From: Deinococcus radiotolerans
GTDB lineage: Bacteria > Deinococcota > Deinococci > Deinococcales > Deinococcaceae
Direction: 5' to 3'
NCBI RefSeq assembly: GCF_014647435.1
Contig: NZ_BMPE01000014.1
Span: 15,721-79,720 of the forward strand
DNA: 64,000 bases
Shown here piece by piece: positions 11,681 to 20,275 of this stretch. The notes under the pieces were generated by a model that was not told the DNA's origin, searched no databases, and saw only the letters and a program-made list of their open reading frames with translations. The first letter of the stretch is position 1. Every line of letters starts with the position of its first letter. A program made the position numbers and the translations under genes.

Positions 11681-12673
11681 CTACCGGGGCAGCCAGCCGT
11701 CCGGGAAGCCCGTGGCGGGGTGGATGGCCTGAGCCGCCGTCAGCATGGCGGGCCACTGTTCGGGCCGGTAGCGGCGGCTCAGGTGCAGCAGCGTCAGTGC
11801 GGGGATGCCCGCCACGTAGGCGAGGGTGGCGACCTGCGTGACCGTGGTGTGCTGATGGCGCGTGGCGAGGTCCTGATCCTCGGGCGCGTACTGCGCCTCG
11901 GCGTACAGCGTCTGCACGCCACGCAGGACGGGGGCGAGGCGGGCCTGCTGCGCGTCGTCCAGAAGGAAGTCCGTGAGGTACGCGAGGCTCTCCCCGCGTT
12001 CGCGTTCCATCAGTGCGGCTCGGAGGGCGTCCGCATGGTGGACCTGACCGTTCACGTCGAGATCTCCTTTCGCCCCGCCTTTCAATGCGGCCAGCCACGG
12101 GCCGGGGCGCAGGCCCAGCCCTGCCAAGGCGGCGGTGTTCACGCGCTCCCGGTCGGGCTCGCGCAGGATGAAGCCCAGGCTGCGGCCGTGGTGTTCCAGT
12201 GGGACGGCCTGCACGCTGACTTCCGCGGTGGTGAGGATGGTGCCGCCGTGCGTGCGGGTGCCGGCCTCGTGCGCGGTGGCGAACGCCTCGCGCGCATCGA
12301 ACCGGTAGGACCGCACGTGCGTGTCGTGCACGTCATGCACCACCCACTGCCCGCGCAAATCGGGCGCGTGGTTCCACCAGAACCCCTGGAAGCGGTGCCC
12401 GAGGATGCGGGCGGTGCCGGGCGGGCCCCAGGCGTGCGTGGGTGCCGCGCGGTCGAAGGTGGCGCGGAAGAAGTCGTCGAAGCCGCCCACGTGATCCATG
12501 TGCAGGTGCGACAGCAGCAGGTGATCGGTGGCCTGCACCTCCGCGAAGGGCAGCGTGTCCAGCACGTGCGCGCCGCAGTCCAGCAGCAGCCGCGTGCGGC
12601 CCTGCCCGCTGTCCGCCGTGACCCACAGCGCGTTGTCTTCCGCTGGTCTGCCCAGCACCTCGGCCCTCAACAT
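11681..12673 (-). CDS. Metallo-beta-lactamase fold hydrolase (ribonuclease Z-like)
   Basis: A 330-residue MBL-fold metal hydrolase. The zinc-binding motif is SHLHMDHVGG (HxHxDH, about residues 54-63). Later ligands include the His in PLEHHG, the Asp in LTDFLLDD and the His in LLHLSRRY near the C-terminus. The overall pattern, with the C-terminal HLSxR motif, resembles the ribonuclease Z/AtsA-like group, but the exosite arm of true RNase Z is not obvious. It could cleave RNA or a small ester. The ATG at 12673 follows CATACT by seven bases. It is divergent from the VOC gene at 12749. Confidence 0.8.
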   Translation of the reverse strand: MLRAEVLGRPAEDNALWVTADSGQGRTRLLLDCGAHVLDTLPFAEVQATDHLLLSHLHMDHVGGFDDFFRATFDRAAPTHAWGPPGTARILGHRFQGFWWNHAPDLRGQWVVHDVHDTHVRSYRFDAREAFATAHEAGTRTHGGTILTTAEVSVQAVPLEHHGRSLGFILREPDRERVNTAALAGLGLRPGPWLAALKGGAKGDLDVNGQVHHADALRAALMERERGESLAYLTDFLLDDAQQARLAPVLRGVQTLYAEAQYAPEDQDLATRHQHTTVTQVATLAYVAGIPALTLLHLSRRYRPEQWPAMLTAAQAIHPATGFPDGWLPR

Positions 12674-12748
12674 GCTGGGCAGTATGCCTGCGCCGCGGTA
12701 GGCGGGGCCACGGTGGTTCGGCGGAGGGTTCGCCCGGTACGATGGCGT

Positions 12749-13102
12749 ATGCCTCCTGCCTCACTGCGGAACGTGACCCTGGTCGTGCGGGACCCGCAGG
12801 CGTCGCGGGCGTTCTACCGCTCGGTGCTGGACCTGCCGGACGCGCCGGACGCCGGGCCGAACTTCGTGATGCTCCAGGCGGGGTCCGTGACCGTGATCCT
12901 GCAACCGGCCGCGGCCAGCAGCGCCGCGCCGCAGCCGGGCGGGGTGGAACTGGGCTTCGAGGTCCCGGATGTGGACGCCGCGCGCGACGCGCTGCTCGCG
13001 GCGGGCGGCACGGTGGGCGACGTGCAGCGCATGGGCTGGGGTGAGGCGCTCGATGCCCGCGACCCGGACGGGCACGCGCTGACCCTGTACCGACGCCGCT
13101 GA
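12749..13102 (+). CDS. VOC superfamily (glyoxalase-like) protein
   Basis: A 117-residue vicinal-oxygen-chelate fold protein. It has the two beta-alpha-beta-beta-beta modules: NVTLVVRDPQASRAFYRSVL at the start and VELGFEVPDVDAARDALLAAGG in the second half, ending DARDPDGHALTLY. Such proteins include glyoxalases, dioxygenases and antibiotic-binding proteins. No substrate can be assigned. The start at ATG 12749 follows TACGAT by five bases. The following permease gene begins three bases after the stop, so they may be co-transcribed by chance of compaction. Confidence 0.8.
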   Translation: MPPASLRNVTLVVRDPQASRAFYRSVLDLPDAPDAGPNFVMLQAGSVTVILQPAAASSAAPQPGGVELGFEVPDVDAARDALLAAGGTVGDVQRMGWGEALDARDPDGHALTLYRRR

Positions 13103-13104
13103 CC

Positions 13105-13896
13105 ATGCCGGCTCGTCTGGCGCTGCTGGTGGCGGTTCACGCGGCCCTGTGGCTGGGCCTGAACCGCGCGCTGCCGTGGCCGGAGCGGCTGACGGCGTAC
13201 GGCGCGGCCCTGCGCGGCGCGCTGGAGCCCGGCGTGTGGACGGACGTGGCCCCCGCCGCGCTGCTGACGGGCACGTACCTGCTGCTGGGGACGCTGCTGG
13301 CGTGGGCGCTGGTGGGTGGGCTGCGGCGGGTGCCTCTGCCCACGCTGTGGGTGCTGGAAGCCCTGCCGCCGTTTGGGCTGCTGATCGGGGCGCTGGCGTT
13401 GGGCCTGACCGTCACGACGGCGCGCGGCTGGTCGTTGCCGCTGACGCCCTGGGCGCCGCTGATGTTGGCGCTGTTCGCACTGACCCTGGCGCTGCCGGCC
13501 GCCGCCCGCGCGGCGACGCAGGGGTGCGGCGCGTTCCGGGACGCGTGGCAGGCGCCGTACACCCGCGCAGCCCGCGCCATGGGAGTCCTGGAGGCGCGCC
13601 TGGCGGGGCGGGCGTGGGCGGTCGCGCGGCCCGTGGCCGCCCGCAGCCTGACGGGCGACACGCTGAACATCGTCCTGTCCCTGACGGTCCTGGAGGGCCT
13701 GCTCCAGTTCCCGGGGGTGGGCACTGCCGTGTACGGCGCTGTTCAGGCCACCCTGAGCGGCACCTCGTCCCTTCTGGACGGTTCGGCGCTGGCGGCGGCC
13801 CTGGCGGCCCTGCTGGCGCTGGGCGGCGTGGTGGGGGCCGCGCAGCAGACCGTGGCCTCACGCCTCGATCCGCGCCCCGCGCCGGACGCCGCGTGA
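13105..13896 (+). CDS. ABC transporter permease, DppB/OppB-like
   Basis: A 263-residue inner-membrane permease with about six helices. The EAA-type coupling loop reads YTRAARAMGVLEARL, and the family signature FPGVGTAVYGAVQ follows. This is the first permease type of dipeptide/oligopeptide/nickel ABC importers. It is shorter than the usual 300-340 residues, mainly in the N-terminal and periplasmic parts. The partner permease starts inside its stop codon (GTGA). No binding protein or ATPase is encoded nearby, so the substrate and the partners are unknown. Confidence 0.75.
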   Translation: MPARLALLVAVHAALWLGLNRALPWPERLTAYGAALRGALEPGVWTDVAPAALLTGTYLLLGTLLAWALVGGLRRVPLPTLWVLEALPPFGLLIGALALGLTVTTARGWSLPLTPWAPLMLALFALTLALPAAARAATQGCGAFRDAWQAPYTRAARAMGVLEARLAGRAWAVARPVAARSLTGDTLNIVLSLTVLEGLLQFPGVGTAVYGAVQATLSGTSSLLDGSALAAALAALLALGGVVGAAQQTVASRLDPRPAPDAA

Positions 13897-14753
13897 GGTG
13901 GTGGTGGCTGCTGGCGCCGCTCGTGCTGCTGGCGCTGCTGGCTCCCCGCGCCGAGTGCCCGGTGCGGCCCCTGATCGCCCTGCCGGGCGTGACGGACGCC
14001 GCCGCGCTGCGCGTGCCGCCGCTGCGGCCCGGTGATCCGCTGGCGCGTCTGGGAACCGACCGGTTCGGACGGGACGCGGCGTGCGTGCTGCCCCGCGCGC
14101 TGCGGCGGTCCCTGACTCTGGCGCTCTGGGCGCTGGCGTGGGGGGCGGTGCCGGGCGTGCTGCTGGGCCTGTGGCGCGGTTGGCGCGGCGCCGTCACCTG
14201 GGTGCCGGAACTGCCGGCGCTGCTGCTTGCGGCCCTGCTGCTGGGGCGTGGGTCGTTCCGGCTGGTGCTGGCGGGCGGCGTGGCACTCCTCACGGCGCGG
14301 ATGGTGGCGGCGCAGGTGACGGCCGTGCGCCGGGAGGGGTTCGTCGAGGGCGCGGCCGCGCTGGGCGGCGGGACTGCGCATGTGCTGCGCGTGCACGTGT
14401 GGCCCCACCTGCGCCCGCGCCTGGGGGCGGTGCTGGGAACCGTCCTGAGCGGCGTGTTCCTGTGGCTGATGGAACTGGGCGCGCTGGGCTTCCATGACCA
14501 GCCGACGCTGACCGTGGCGTTCACGGACGGGCTGGACGCCGTACCGGACGTGACGGCCGTGCCGCTGAACGCCGACCTGGGTCAGCTGATCAGCTTCGCG
14601 CGCTGGACGTGGCTGGACACGCCCGAGGGGCTGGCGTGGCCCGCGCTGCTGCTCACGCTTCTGGTGCTGGCCCTGAAGGACGCGGCGCGCGCCACCAGCG
14701 GCCCCCGAACACGTGCAGGGTCAGGCCCGCGAAGACCAGCAGCGCGCCGATAG
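13893..14753 (+). CDS. ABC transporter permease, DppC/OppC-like
   Basis: A 286-residue second permease of the same importer. The LGTDRFGRDAACVLPRAL segment is the DppC-type N-terminal motif. An EAA loop (EGAAALGGGTAHVLRVHVWP) and a tail with WTWLDTPEGLAWPALLLTL also match DppC. The start is GTG at 13893, overlapping the upstream stop by four bases. The last 101 bases overlap the convergent EamA gene (14653-15576), so the basic tail after ALKDAARATS may be non-essential or one of the two stops may be unusual. Upstream open sequence in this frame is a shadow of the first permease. Confidence 0.75.
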   Translation: MRWWWLLAPLVLLALLAPRAECPVRPLIALPGVTDAAALRVPPLRPGDPLARLGTDRFGRDAACVLPRALRRSLTLALWALAWGAVPGVLLGLWRGWRGAVTWVPELPALLLAALLLGRGSFRLVLAGGVALLTARMVAAQVTAVRREGFVEGAAALGGGTAHVLRVHVWPHLRPRLGAVLGTVLSGVFLWLMELGALGFHDQPTLTVAFTDGLDAVPDVTAVPLNADLGQLISFARWTWLDTPEGLAWPALLLTLLVLALKDAARATSGPRTRAGSGPRRPAARR

Positions 14754-15576
14754 CCTTGCCGGGCGGGAACGCCTCGTGGAAGGCCAGGGCGCTGGCGATC
14801 AGGCCGAACACCGGCACCAGCAGCGACAGGGGCGCCACCCGCGCCGCGCCGTGCCGCTGGATCAGCAGCGACCACAGGCCGAAGCCCAGCACGGTGTTCC
14901 CCAGCCCCATGAATACGATGGCGCCCCAGAAGCCCCACCCGCTGTGCGTGAGGGTGTGGCCCACGGCGGCCCAGCCGCCGGTCAGGCCCGCCAGCAGCGT
15001 CAGGGGAATGGGGGGAATCAGGGCACTCCAGACGACCAGGGACAGCATGTTCGCGCCCCCTGAGGCGCGCACCACGAGGTTGCTGCCCGCCCAGCCCAGC
15101 GCGGCCAGCAGCGTCAATCCCAGGCTGACGAGGGGCAGGTCGCCGCCGGAGAGCGCGCCGATCAGAGCCATGCCGCCGAACGCGGCTGTCATCCCGGCGG
15201 CCTGCCAGGGCTGGATGCGTTCGCCCAGCAGCCGCGCGGCGAGCAGCGCCGTGAAGAACGCCTGCATCTGCATGAGCAGCGAGCCCAGCCCCGCGCTCAT
15301 GCCCAGCTGAATGGCGAGGTACAACAGGCCGAACTGCACGACGCCCACCAACAGTCCGTACCCCCACAGCAGGCGCGCGGGCAGCTGCGGGCGCGGCACG
15401 AGGAACACGGCTGGGAGGGCCGCCACCGCGAAGCGCAGCGCGGCGACCAGCAGCGGCGGGGCGCCCGCGACACTCCACTTGATCACGATGAAGTTCACGC
15501 CCCAGATGCCCGTGATGAGCAGCGCCAGCAGCAGCGCGCGGGCATTCAGGGGCGGCAGGGTCGCGGGGGCGCTCAT
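14653..15576 (-). CDS. EamA/DMT-family transporter
   Basis: A 307-residue membrane protein with ten hydrophobic helices in two EamA repeats. The N-terminal repeat begins LLLALLITGIWGVNFIVIKWS, and the second repeat contains GFWGAIVFMGLGNTVLGFGLWSLLI. Drug/metabolite transporters of this type export amino acids or metabolites. The substrate is unknown. The start at ATG 15576 follows TACACT by eight bases. The 3' end overlaps the convergent permease gene by 101 bases. Confidence 0.85.
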   Translation of the reverse strand: MSAPATLPPLNARALLLALLITGIWGVNFIVIKWSVAGAPPLLVAALRFAVAALPAVFLVPRPQLPARLLWGYGLLVGVVQFGLLYLAIQLGMSAGLGSLLMQMQAFFTALLAARLLGERIQPWQAAGMTAAFGGMALIGALSGGDLPLVSLGLTLLAALGWAGSNLVVRASGGANMLSLVVWSALIPPIPLTLLAGLTGGWAAVGHTLTHSGWGFWGAIVFMGLGNTVLGFGLWSLLIQRHGAARVAPLSLLVPVFGLIASALAFHEAFPPGKAIGALLVFAGLTLHVFGGRWWRAPRPSGPAPEA

Positions 15577-15740
15577 TGCGCGGGAGTGTACGCCCGGCCC
15601 CCTACCGGCGTTCGGTTATGACGGACAGTGACACTTTCGATTGCATGGCGGGGCGGTGTTAGAGTAGCGCAGCACCACACAACCCAGGCGAACTCCTGCC
15701 GGCTGACACCCCGGACGGGACGCTTGCCGATGGAGGCTCC

Positions 15741-17738
15741 ATGCATAAAGGTCTGTCCGTCTCCCTGCTCAGCGCCGCCCTGCTGCTCGCGTCCTGCTCG
15801 CAGACCCCCACCGCCCCCCAGGCCGCCGCACCCCAGGGCAGCGACTCCCTGGTCGCCACCGCCGACGAGTGCAGCACCTTCCAGCAGTACCCGGTCGTCG
15901 TGTCCCGCGTGGACTTCAAGACCAAACGCGACTGGCTGGACATCGTCAAGACCTTCGAACCGGTCGGCGGCAGCCTCGAAGACGGCTACGTGCTGCTGGA
16001 CATCAGCCGCCCCGAATTCGAGCAGCTGCGCGTCACCGGCCTCGCCCGCGGCTGGACCGTGAAGATCGACCAGACCCAGACCGAACGGCACAGCGCGTCC
16101 CTGAAGACCCCGCTGGGGGCGCTGAGCATCAGCGGGTACAGCTGCTACCGCACGGTCGAGGAGACCTACGCCAGCGCGCAGGGCCTCGTCACGCAGTACC
16201 CGAACCTCGCCAGCTGGAGCAGCTTCGGGTCCTCGTGGCTCAAGAGCAAGGGGCGCGGCGGGTACGACATGAACGTCCTGAAACTCACGAACAAGAGCGT
16301 GACGGGGACCAAACCGCGGCTGCTGATCACGGCGTCGATTCACGCGCGCGAGTACACCCCGGCGGAACTCACGACGCGGTTCGCGGAGTACCTGCTGGCG
16401 AACTACGGCAAGGACGCGGACGTGACGTGGATGCTGGACAGCCAGGAGGTCTGGCTGGTCCTCCAGAGCAACCCGGACGGCCGGAAGAAAGCGGAGGCGG
16501 GCGCGTCGTGGCGCAAGAACGTGAACGACACGCAGGCGTGCAGCAACGGCCTGTACGGCGTGGACCTCAACCGCAACTTCAACTACGCCTGGGGCACCGG
16601 CGGGTCCAGCGCCGACCCCTGCAACGAGACGTACAAGGGCGTGGCCGCCGCCAGTGAAATCGAGACGCAGAACCTCCAGAACCTGATCAAAGCGGCCTTC
16701 GCGGACAACCGCGGCCCAGCCCGCACCGACGCCGCGCCCGACACCACCAGCGGCCTGTACATGGACATCCACAGCTACAGCCAGCTGGTGCTGTGGCCCT
16801 GGGGTGACACGACCACCGTCGCCCCGAACGGCACGCAGATGCAGAGCCTGGGCCGTAAGTTCGCGTACTTCAACGGCTACACGCCCGAGCAGAGCGTCGG
16901 CCTGTACCCCACCAGCGGCACCACCGACGACTTCGCGTACGGCGAGCTGGGCGTTCCCGCCTACACCATCGAACTGGGCAGCGCGTTCTTCGAGGCGTGC
17001 AGCACCTTCACCGGCACCACCCTGCCCAAGAACCAGGCGGCCCTGCTGTACGCCCTGCGTGTGGCTCGCCAGCCGTACACCATGGGCAGCGGCCCCGACA
17101 GCGTCACGCTGAACGCGCCGGTCAGCGTCGCCACCGGGGCCAGCTTCACGCTGAGTGCCAGCGCCACGAACACGCGCTTCAACACCAGCAACGGCGCGGA
17201 ACCCACCCGCACGATCAGCGGCGCGGAGTACTTCATCGACACGCCCCCCTGGGCGGGGGGGACTGCGCGCGCCATGACGGCTGCGGACGGGGCGTTCAAC
17301 GCCGCCACCGAGAGCGTGCAGGCCACGGTGTCGACCAGTGGACTCAGTGCCGGGAAGCACATGGTGTACGTCCGCGCGAAGAACAACAGCGGCACGTACG
17401 GGCCGGTCTCCGCGCTGTTCGTCACCGTCGGGGCGGCCACCGGCACGACCACCACGTACACCGGCACGGTCGCCGCCGCCGGGAACTCCTACCAGCCGTC
17501 CACCAGCGGCTTCACGTACGCGGGCGGCACCCTGAAAGGCAACCTGACGGGCCCCACCGGCACGGATTTCGACCTGTACCTCCAGAAGCTGTCCGGCAGC
17601 ACCTGGAGTCAGGTGGCGGCCAGTGAGGGCAGCAGCAGCACCGAGGCCATCAACTACGCCGCCGCGAGCGGCACGTATCGCTGGCGCGTGTACGCCTACA
17701 GCGGCAGCGGCAGCTACACCCTCACCGAAACCAAGTAA
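15741..17738 (+). CDS. Secreted lipoprotein zinc carboxypeptidase, peptidase family M14
   Basis: A 665-residue extracytoplasmic peptidase that removes C-terminal residues from peptides. A lipoprotein signal with lipobox LASC puts the lipidated Cys at 19. The M14 domain spans about 130-450. Zinc ligands are His201 and Glu204 (HAREYTPAE) and His344 (MDIHSYSQ). Substrate residues lie in NPDGRK (about 244-249) and VDLNRNF, and the catalytic Glu411 is in YTIELG. Next come a beta-rich linker (about 460-560) and a C-terminal PPC-type secretion/binding domain (about 575-665). The ATG at 15741 is preceded by GGAGG at four bases. It stands alone between divergent eamA and argF. Confidence 0.92.
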   Translation: MHKGLSVSLLSAALLLASCSQTPTAPQAAAPQGSDSLVATADECSTFQQYPVVVSRVDFKTKRDWLDIVKTFEPVGGSLEDGYVLLDISRPEFEQLRVTGLARGWTVKIDQTQTERHSASLKTPLGALSISGYSCYRTVEETYASAQGLVTQYPNLASWSSFGSSWLKSKGRGGYDMNVLKLTNKSVTGTKPRLLITASIHAREYTPAELTTRFAEYLLANYGKDADVTWMLDSQEVWLVLQSNPDGRKKAEAGASWRKNVNDTQACSNGLYGVDLNRNFNYAWGTGGSSADPCNETYKGVAAASEIETQNLQNLIKAAFADNRGPARTDAAPDTTSGLYMDIHSYSQLVLWPWGDTTTVAPNGTQMQSLGRKFAYFNGYTPEQSVGLYPTSGTTDDFAYGELGVPAYTIELGSAFFEACSTFTGTTLPKNQAALLYALRVARQPYTMGSGPDSVTLNAPVSVATGASFTLSASATNTRFNTSNGAEPTRTISGAEYFIDTPPWAGGTARAMTAADGAFNAATESVQATVSTSGLSAGKHMVYVRAKNNSGTYGPVSALFVTVGAATGTTTTYTGTVAAAGNSYQPSTSGFTYAGGTLKGNLTGPTGTDFDLYLQKLSGSTWSQVAASEGSSSTEAINYAAASGTYRWRVYAYSGSGSYTLTETK

Positions 17739-17755
17739 GGGAAGTGGAGAGCAGC

Positions 17756-17782
17756 GCGCGGGCAGCCGTAATGGCCCCGCGC
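17756..17782 (+). terminator. Possible hairpin terminator after the M14 gene
   Basis: GCGCGGG (17756-17762) pairs with CCCGCGC (17776-17782) around a 13-nt loop, 18 bases after the stop codon. No U-tract follows, so termination is plausible but not certain. Confidence 0.4.
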
Positions 17783-17809
17783 CGCACCCCGTTCTGCATG
17801 TCCAGTCAT

Positions 17810-17874
17810 TCAGAATGCATATTCATGCGTAACCTGCACGGAGTGATCCTGCGCTGACGGGAAGCGGGTATACT
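17810..17874 (+). promoter_or_regulatory. argF promoter region with ArgR-like box
   Basis: The segment TCAGAATGCATATTCATG (17810-17827) matches the core of the arginine-repressor ARG box (GAAT-N4-ATTCA, from the known consensus TNTGAATWWWWATTCANW), with mismatches mainly in the A/T centre. It lies about 40 bases upstream of TATACT (17869-17874), which is eight bases before the argF ATG. Repression or activation by ArgR is inferred from sequence only. Confidence 0.5.
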
Positions 17875-17882
17875 CCTCGCCT

Positions 17883-18965
17883 ATGACGAAGGTCGCCCGC
17901 TCGAAGAAAACCCAGGCCCAGGCCAGCGCCGCCCCGAAGAAGACCGGAGCGCCCCGCAAGGCTGATGCGAAAAAAGATGCAGTCCTGGCGCCGACCACCG
18001 CGCCCGTGCTGCTCACTCCGGAGACCCTCCCCACACCCGTCATGGCCGGCCGGGACTTCCTGAGCAACCTCGACATGACCGCCGCCGAACTGCGCGCCGT
18101 GATGGACACCGCGCACAGCATGAAACGCGGCGAATGGCGCGGGGTGAAACCCCTGGCGGGCCTCAGCATCGCGCTGGTGTTCGAGAAGGCGTCCCTGCGC
18201 ACCCGCACCACCTTCGACGTCGGCATGTACCAGCTCGGCGGGCACGCCATCACCCTCAGCAACACCGAGATCGGCCTCGGCACCCGCGAACGCGTCAGCG
18301 ACGTCGCCCGCAACCTCGAACGATGGGTGGACGCCGTCATGGGCCGCGTGTACCTCCAGCAGACCCTCCAGGAACTCGCGCAGCACGCCAGCATTCCCGT
18401 CATCAACGGCCTGTCGGACATGCTGCACCCGGCGCAGCTCCTCGCGGACTACCAGACCATCGAGGAAGAATTCGGCACCGACCTCCGGGGCCGCCGCGTC
18501 GTGTACATCGGCGACGGGAACAACCTCGCCAACAGCCACATCCACATGGGCATCCTGACCGGCACCGACGTCATCGTCGTCACCCCCGTCGGCTACGAAC
18601 CCAACGCCGGAGTCCTCATGGACGCCGTCCGCGCCGGCGTGAACATCACCCTCACCAACGACCTCGCCGCCGTGCAGGGCGCCGACGTTCTGTACACCGA
18701 CGTGTGGATCAGCATGGGCCAGGAAGCCGAAGCCGACATCCGCCGCCGCGCCTTCAAGGGCTACCAGGTCACGCCCGAAATGCTCGACAGCATCGCCCCG
18801 GACGGCATCTTCCTGCACTGCCTCCCCGCCCACTACGGCGAGGAAACCGTCCCCGAAGCCACCGAACACCCCAAGAGCCGCGTGTTCGATCAGGCCGAGA
18901 ACCGCCTGCACGCCCAGAAAGCCCTGATGTACCACCTCATGGGTGACCTGAAACCGCGCTGGTGA
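17883..18965 (+). CDS. argF: Ornithine carbamoyltransferase
   Basis: A 360-residue enzyme that joins carbamoyl phosphate and ornithine to citrulline in arginine synthesis. The catalytic core starts about residue 55. Carbamoyl-phosphate site FEKASLRTRTTFD is at 100-112 (the usual STRTR is SLRTRT here, a variant seen in related enzymes). HPAQLLADY is at 182-190, DVWISMG at 273-279 and HCLPAH at 312-317. An N-terminal extension of about 50 residues rich in Lys and Ala (KSKKT-type, PKKTGAPRK) precedes the fold and is unusual. It could be an artefact of start choice, but TATACT lies just before this ATG. argC is in the operon at 21103. Confidence 0.93.
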   Translation: MTKVARSKKTQAQASAAPKKTGAPRKADAKKDAVLAPTTAPVLLTPETLPTPVMAGRDFLSNLDMTAAELRAVMDTAHSMKRGEWRGVKPLAGLSIALVFEKASLRTRTTFDVGMYQLGGHAITLSNTEIGLGTRERVSDVARNLERWVDAVMGRVYLQQTLQELAQHASIPVINGLSDMLHPAQLLADYQTIEEEFGTDLRGRRVVYIGDGNNLANSHIHMGILTGTDVIVVTPVGYEPNAGVLMDAVRAGVNITLTNDLAAVQGADVLYTDVWISMGQEAEADIRRRAFKGYQVTPEMLDSIAPDGIFLHCLPAHYGEETVPEATEHPKSRVFDQAENRLHAQKALMYHLMGDLKPRW

Positions 18966-19032
18966 ACCGGATTTTGTCTTGAGCCTATCCTCGCACGGAA
19001 CGTCCCCACGCGCCAGGCCCCGGAAAGGGGCG

Positions 19033-19061
19033 TTCCAGACGAGGAAAACGCTGATTACACT
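19033..19061 (+). promoter_or_regulatory. Probable promoter of the SIMPL-led operon
   Basis: TTCCAG (19033-19038) and TACACT (19056-19061) are 17 bases apart. The leader then carries the inverted repeat CTGTCC/GGACAG (19069-19084) just before AGGAGG (19088-19093), which may modulate translation of the first gene. Confidence 0.5.
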
Positions 19062-19098
19062 GACGCTCCTGTCCAGACGGACAGTGCAGGAGGTCAGC

Positions 19099-19749
19099 AT
19101 GGCAGAGTACGCAATCATCGAGAGGCCCGTCGGCGTGAGTGTGTTCGGTTCATCCCTGAAGCGCGTGCCACCCGACCGGGCTGTGCTGCACTTCGTGGTG
19201 CGACACACTGACCCTGACGCGAAGCAGGCCTACGCCAGAACGCAGGCCGACATGCTGACTATTGCCGCGCATCTGAACGGAGAATCCAGCATGACCTATG
19301 GTCAGAGCGGCATCGAACTGTACCTGAGTGAACGCTCCCGGCGGGACGAGTCCAGCCCAGCCCCCTATACGGCGCGGGTGAATTTCGAGGTTCACATGAC
19401 CGACCTGACCCGCCTCGAATCCCTCATGGCCGATCTGGTGGCGTTGCACGTCCATCACTTCACGGGCACACACTTCACCACTACCGGTCTGCGTGACATC
19501 CGGCAACAGGTACGTCGGGAAGCCGTGTGGGCAGCACGAGAAAAGGCCATGCTGTACGCCGAGGAAGCGGGTGTCCTTCTGGGCCGTCTGCTGCACATTC
19601 AGGATCTCAATCCTGACCAGTTGAGACGCCACAACGGTCACATCTCTGAACCCATATTCGACGAGTTGCTGGTCACGCCCGACACGTCACTGCACCCGAA
19701 CTCCGTTACGGTCGGCGCTGCCGTCACGCTCGTTTACGCCCTGAACTGA
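19099..19749 (+). CDS. SIMPL domain (DUF541-like) protein
   Basis: A 216-residue protein with the SIMPL fold pattern. It has a beta-rich start (ISVFGSS-like GVSVFGSSLKRVPPDRAVLHF), the segment PYTARVNFEVHMTDLTRLESLM, and the helical motif REAVWAAREKAMLYAEEAGVLLG followed by VGAAVTLVYAL. SIMPL proteins are often linked to stress or outer-membrane functions. Here there is no signal peptide, so it may be cytoplasmic. AGGAGG lies six bases before ATG 19099. The acetyltransferase gene follows at eight bases. The function is not known. Confidence 0.75.
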   Translation: MAEYAIIERPVGVSVFGSSLKRVPPDRAVLHFVVRHTDPDAKQAYARTQADMLTIAAHLNGESSMTYGQSGIELYLSERSRRDESSPAPYTARVNFEVHMTDLTRLESLMADLVALHVHHFTGTHFTTTGLRDIRQQVRREAVWAAREKAMLYAEEAGVLLGRLLHIQDLNPDQLRRHNGHISEPIFDELLVTPDTSLHPNSVTVGAAVTLVYALN

Positions 19750-19756
19750 GGTCCCT

Positions 19757-20275
19757 ATGACCACGCTGCACACGCCCCGCCTGACCCTCCGGCCCATCAC
19801 GCCGGATGACTTGCCCCGCGTCCTCACGTACCGCAACGATCCAGAGGTCGCGCGGTATCAGGCTTGGGCTCTGCCCGCCACGCTTGACTCGGTGGCGGGG
19901 CTCGTATCCGATCAGCCGCTGGGAGCGCCCGGCTGGGTGCAGCGCGCCGTCACCCTGCGGGACGGCACGGTTCTTGGCGACGTCGCCCTGAACACCCAGG
20001 GGCCCCAGGCAGAGGTCGGCGTGACCCTCGCCCGCTCCGCCCAGGGGCACGGGTACGCCCACGAGGCCCTACACGCCCTGATCACCCACGCCTTCACGGA
20101 CCTGGGCCTGCACCGCGTCCACGCCAGCATCGACCCGCGCAACACGCCGGTCGCCGTGCTGCTAACCCGCCTAGGCTTCCGGCACGAGGGCACCAGCCTC
20201 CAGAGCTACCGGCACCGGAGCGAGTGGACCGACGACGCCCTCTACGCCGTCCTGGCCGCCGAGTGGACCGCGTGA
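19757..20275 (+). CDS. GNAT-family N-acetyltransferase (RimJ/RimL-like)
   Basis: A 172-residue acetyltransferase that transfers acetyl from acetyl-CoA to an amine, possibly a protein N-terminus. The order of motifs is RimL-like: TPRLTLRPITPDDL at the start, AEVGVTLARSAQGHGYAHEAL (acetyl-CoA pyrophosphate loop), LGLHRVHASIDPRNTPVAVLLTRLGFRHEG, then an acidic-aromatic tail. GAGGTCC precedes the ATG. It overlaps the Nudix gene by four bases (GTGA). The substrate is unknown. Confidence 0.87.
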   Translation: MTTLHTPRLTLRPITPDDLPRVLTYRNDPEVARYQAWALPATLDSVAGLVSDQPLGAPGWVQRAVTLRDGTVLGDVALNTQGPQAEVGVTLARSAQGHGYAHEALHALITHAFTDLGLHRVHASIDPRNTPVAVLLTRLGFRHEGTSLQSYRHRSEWTDDALYAVLAAEWTA

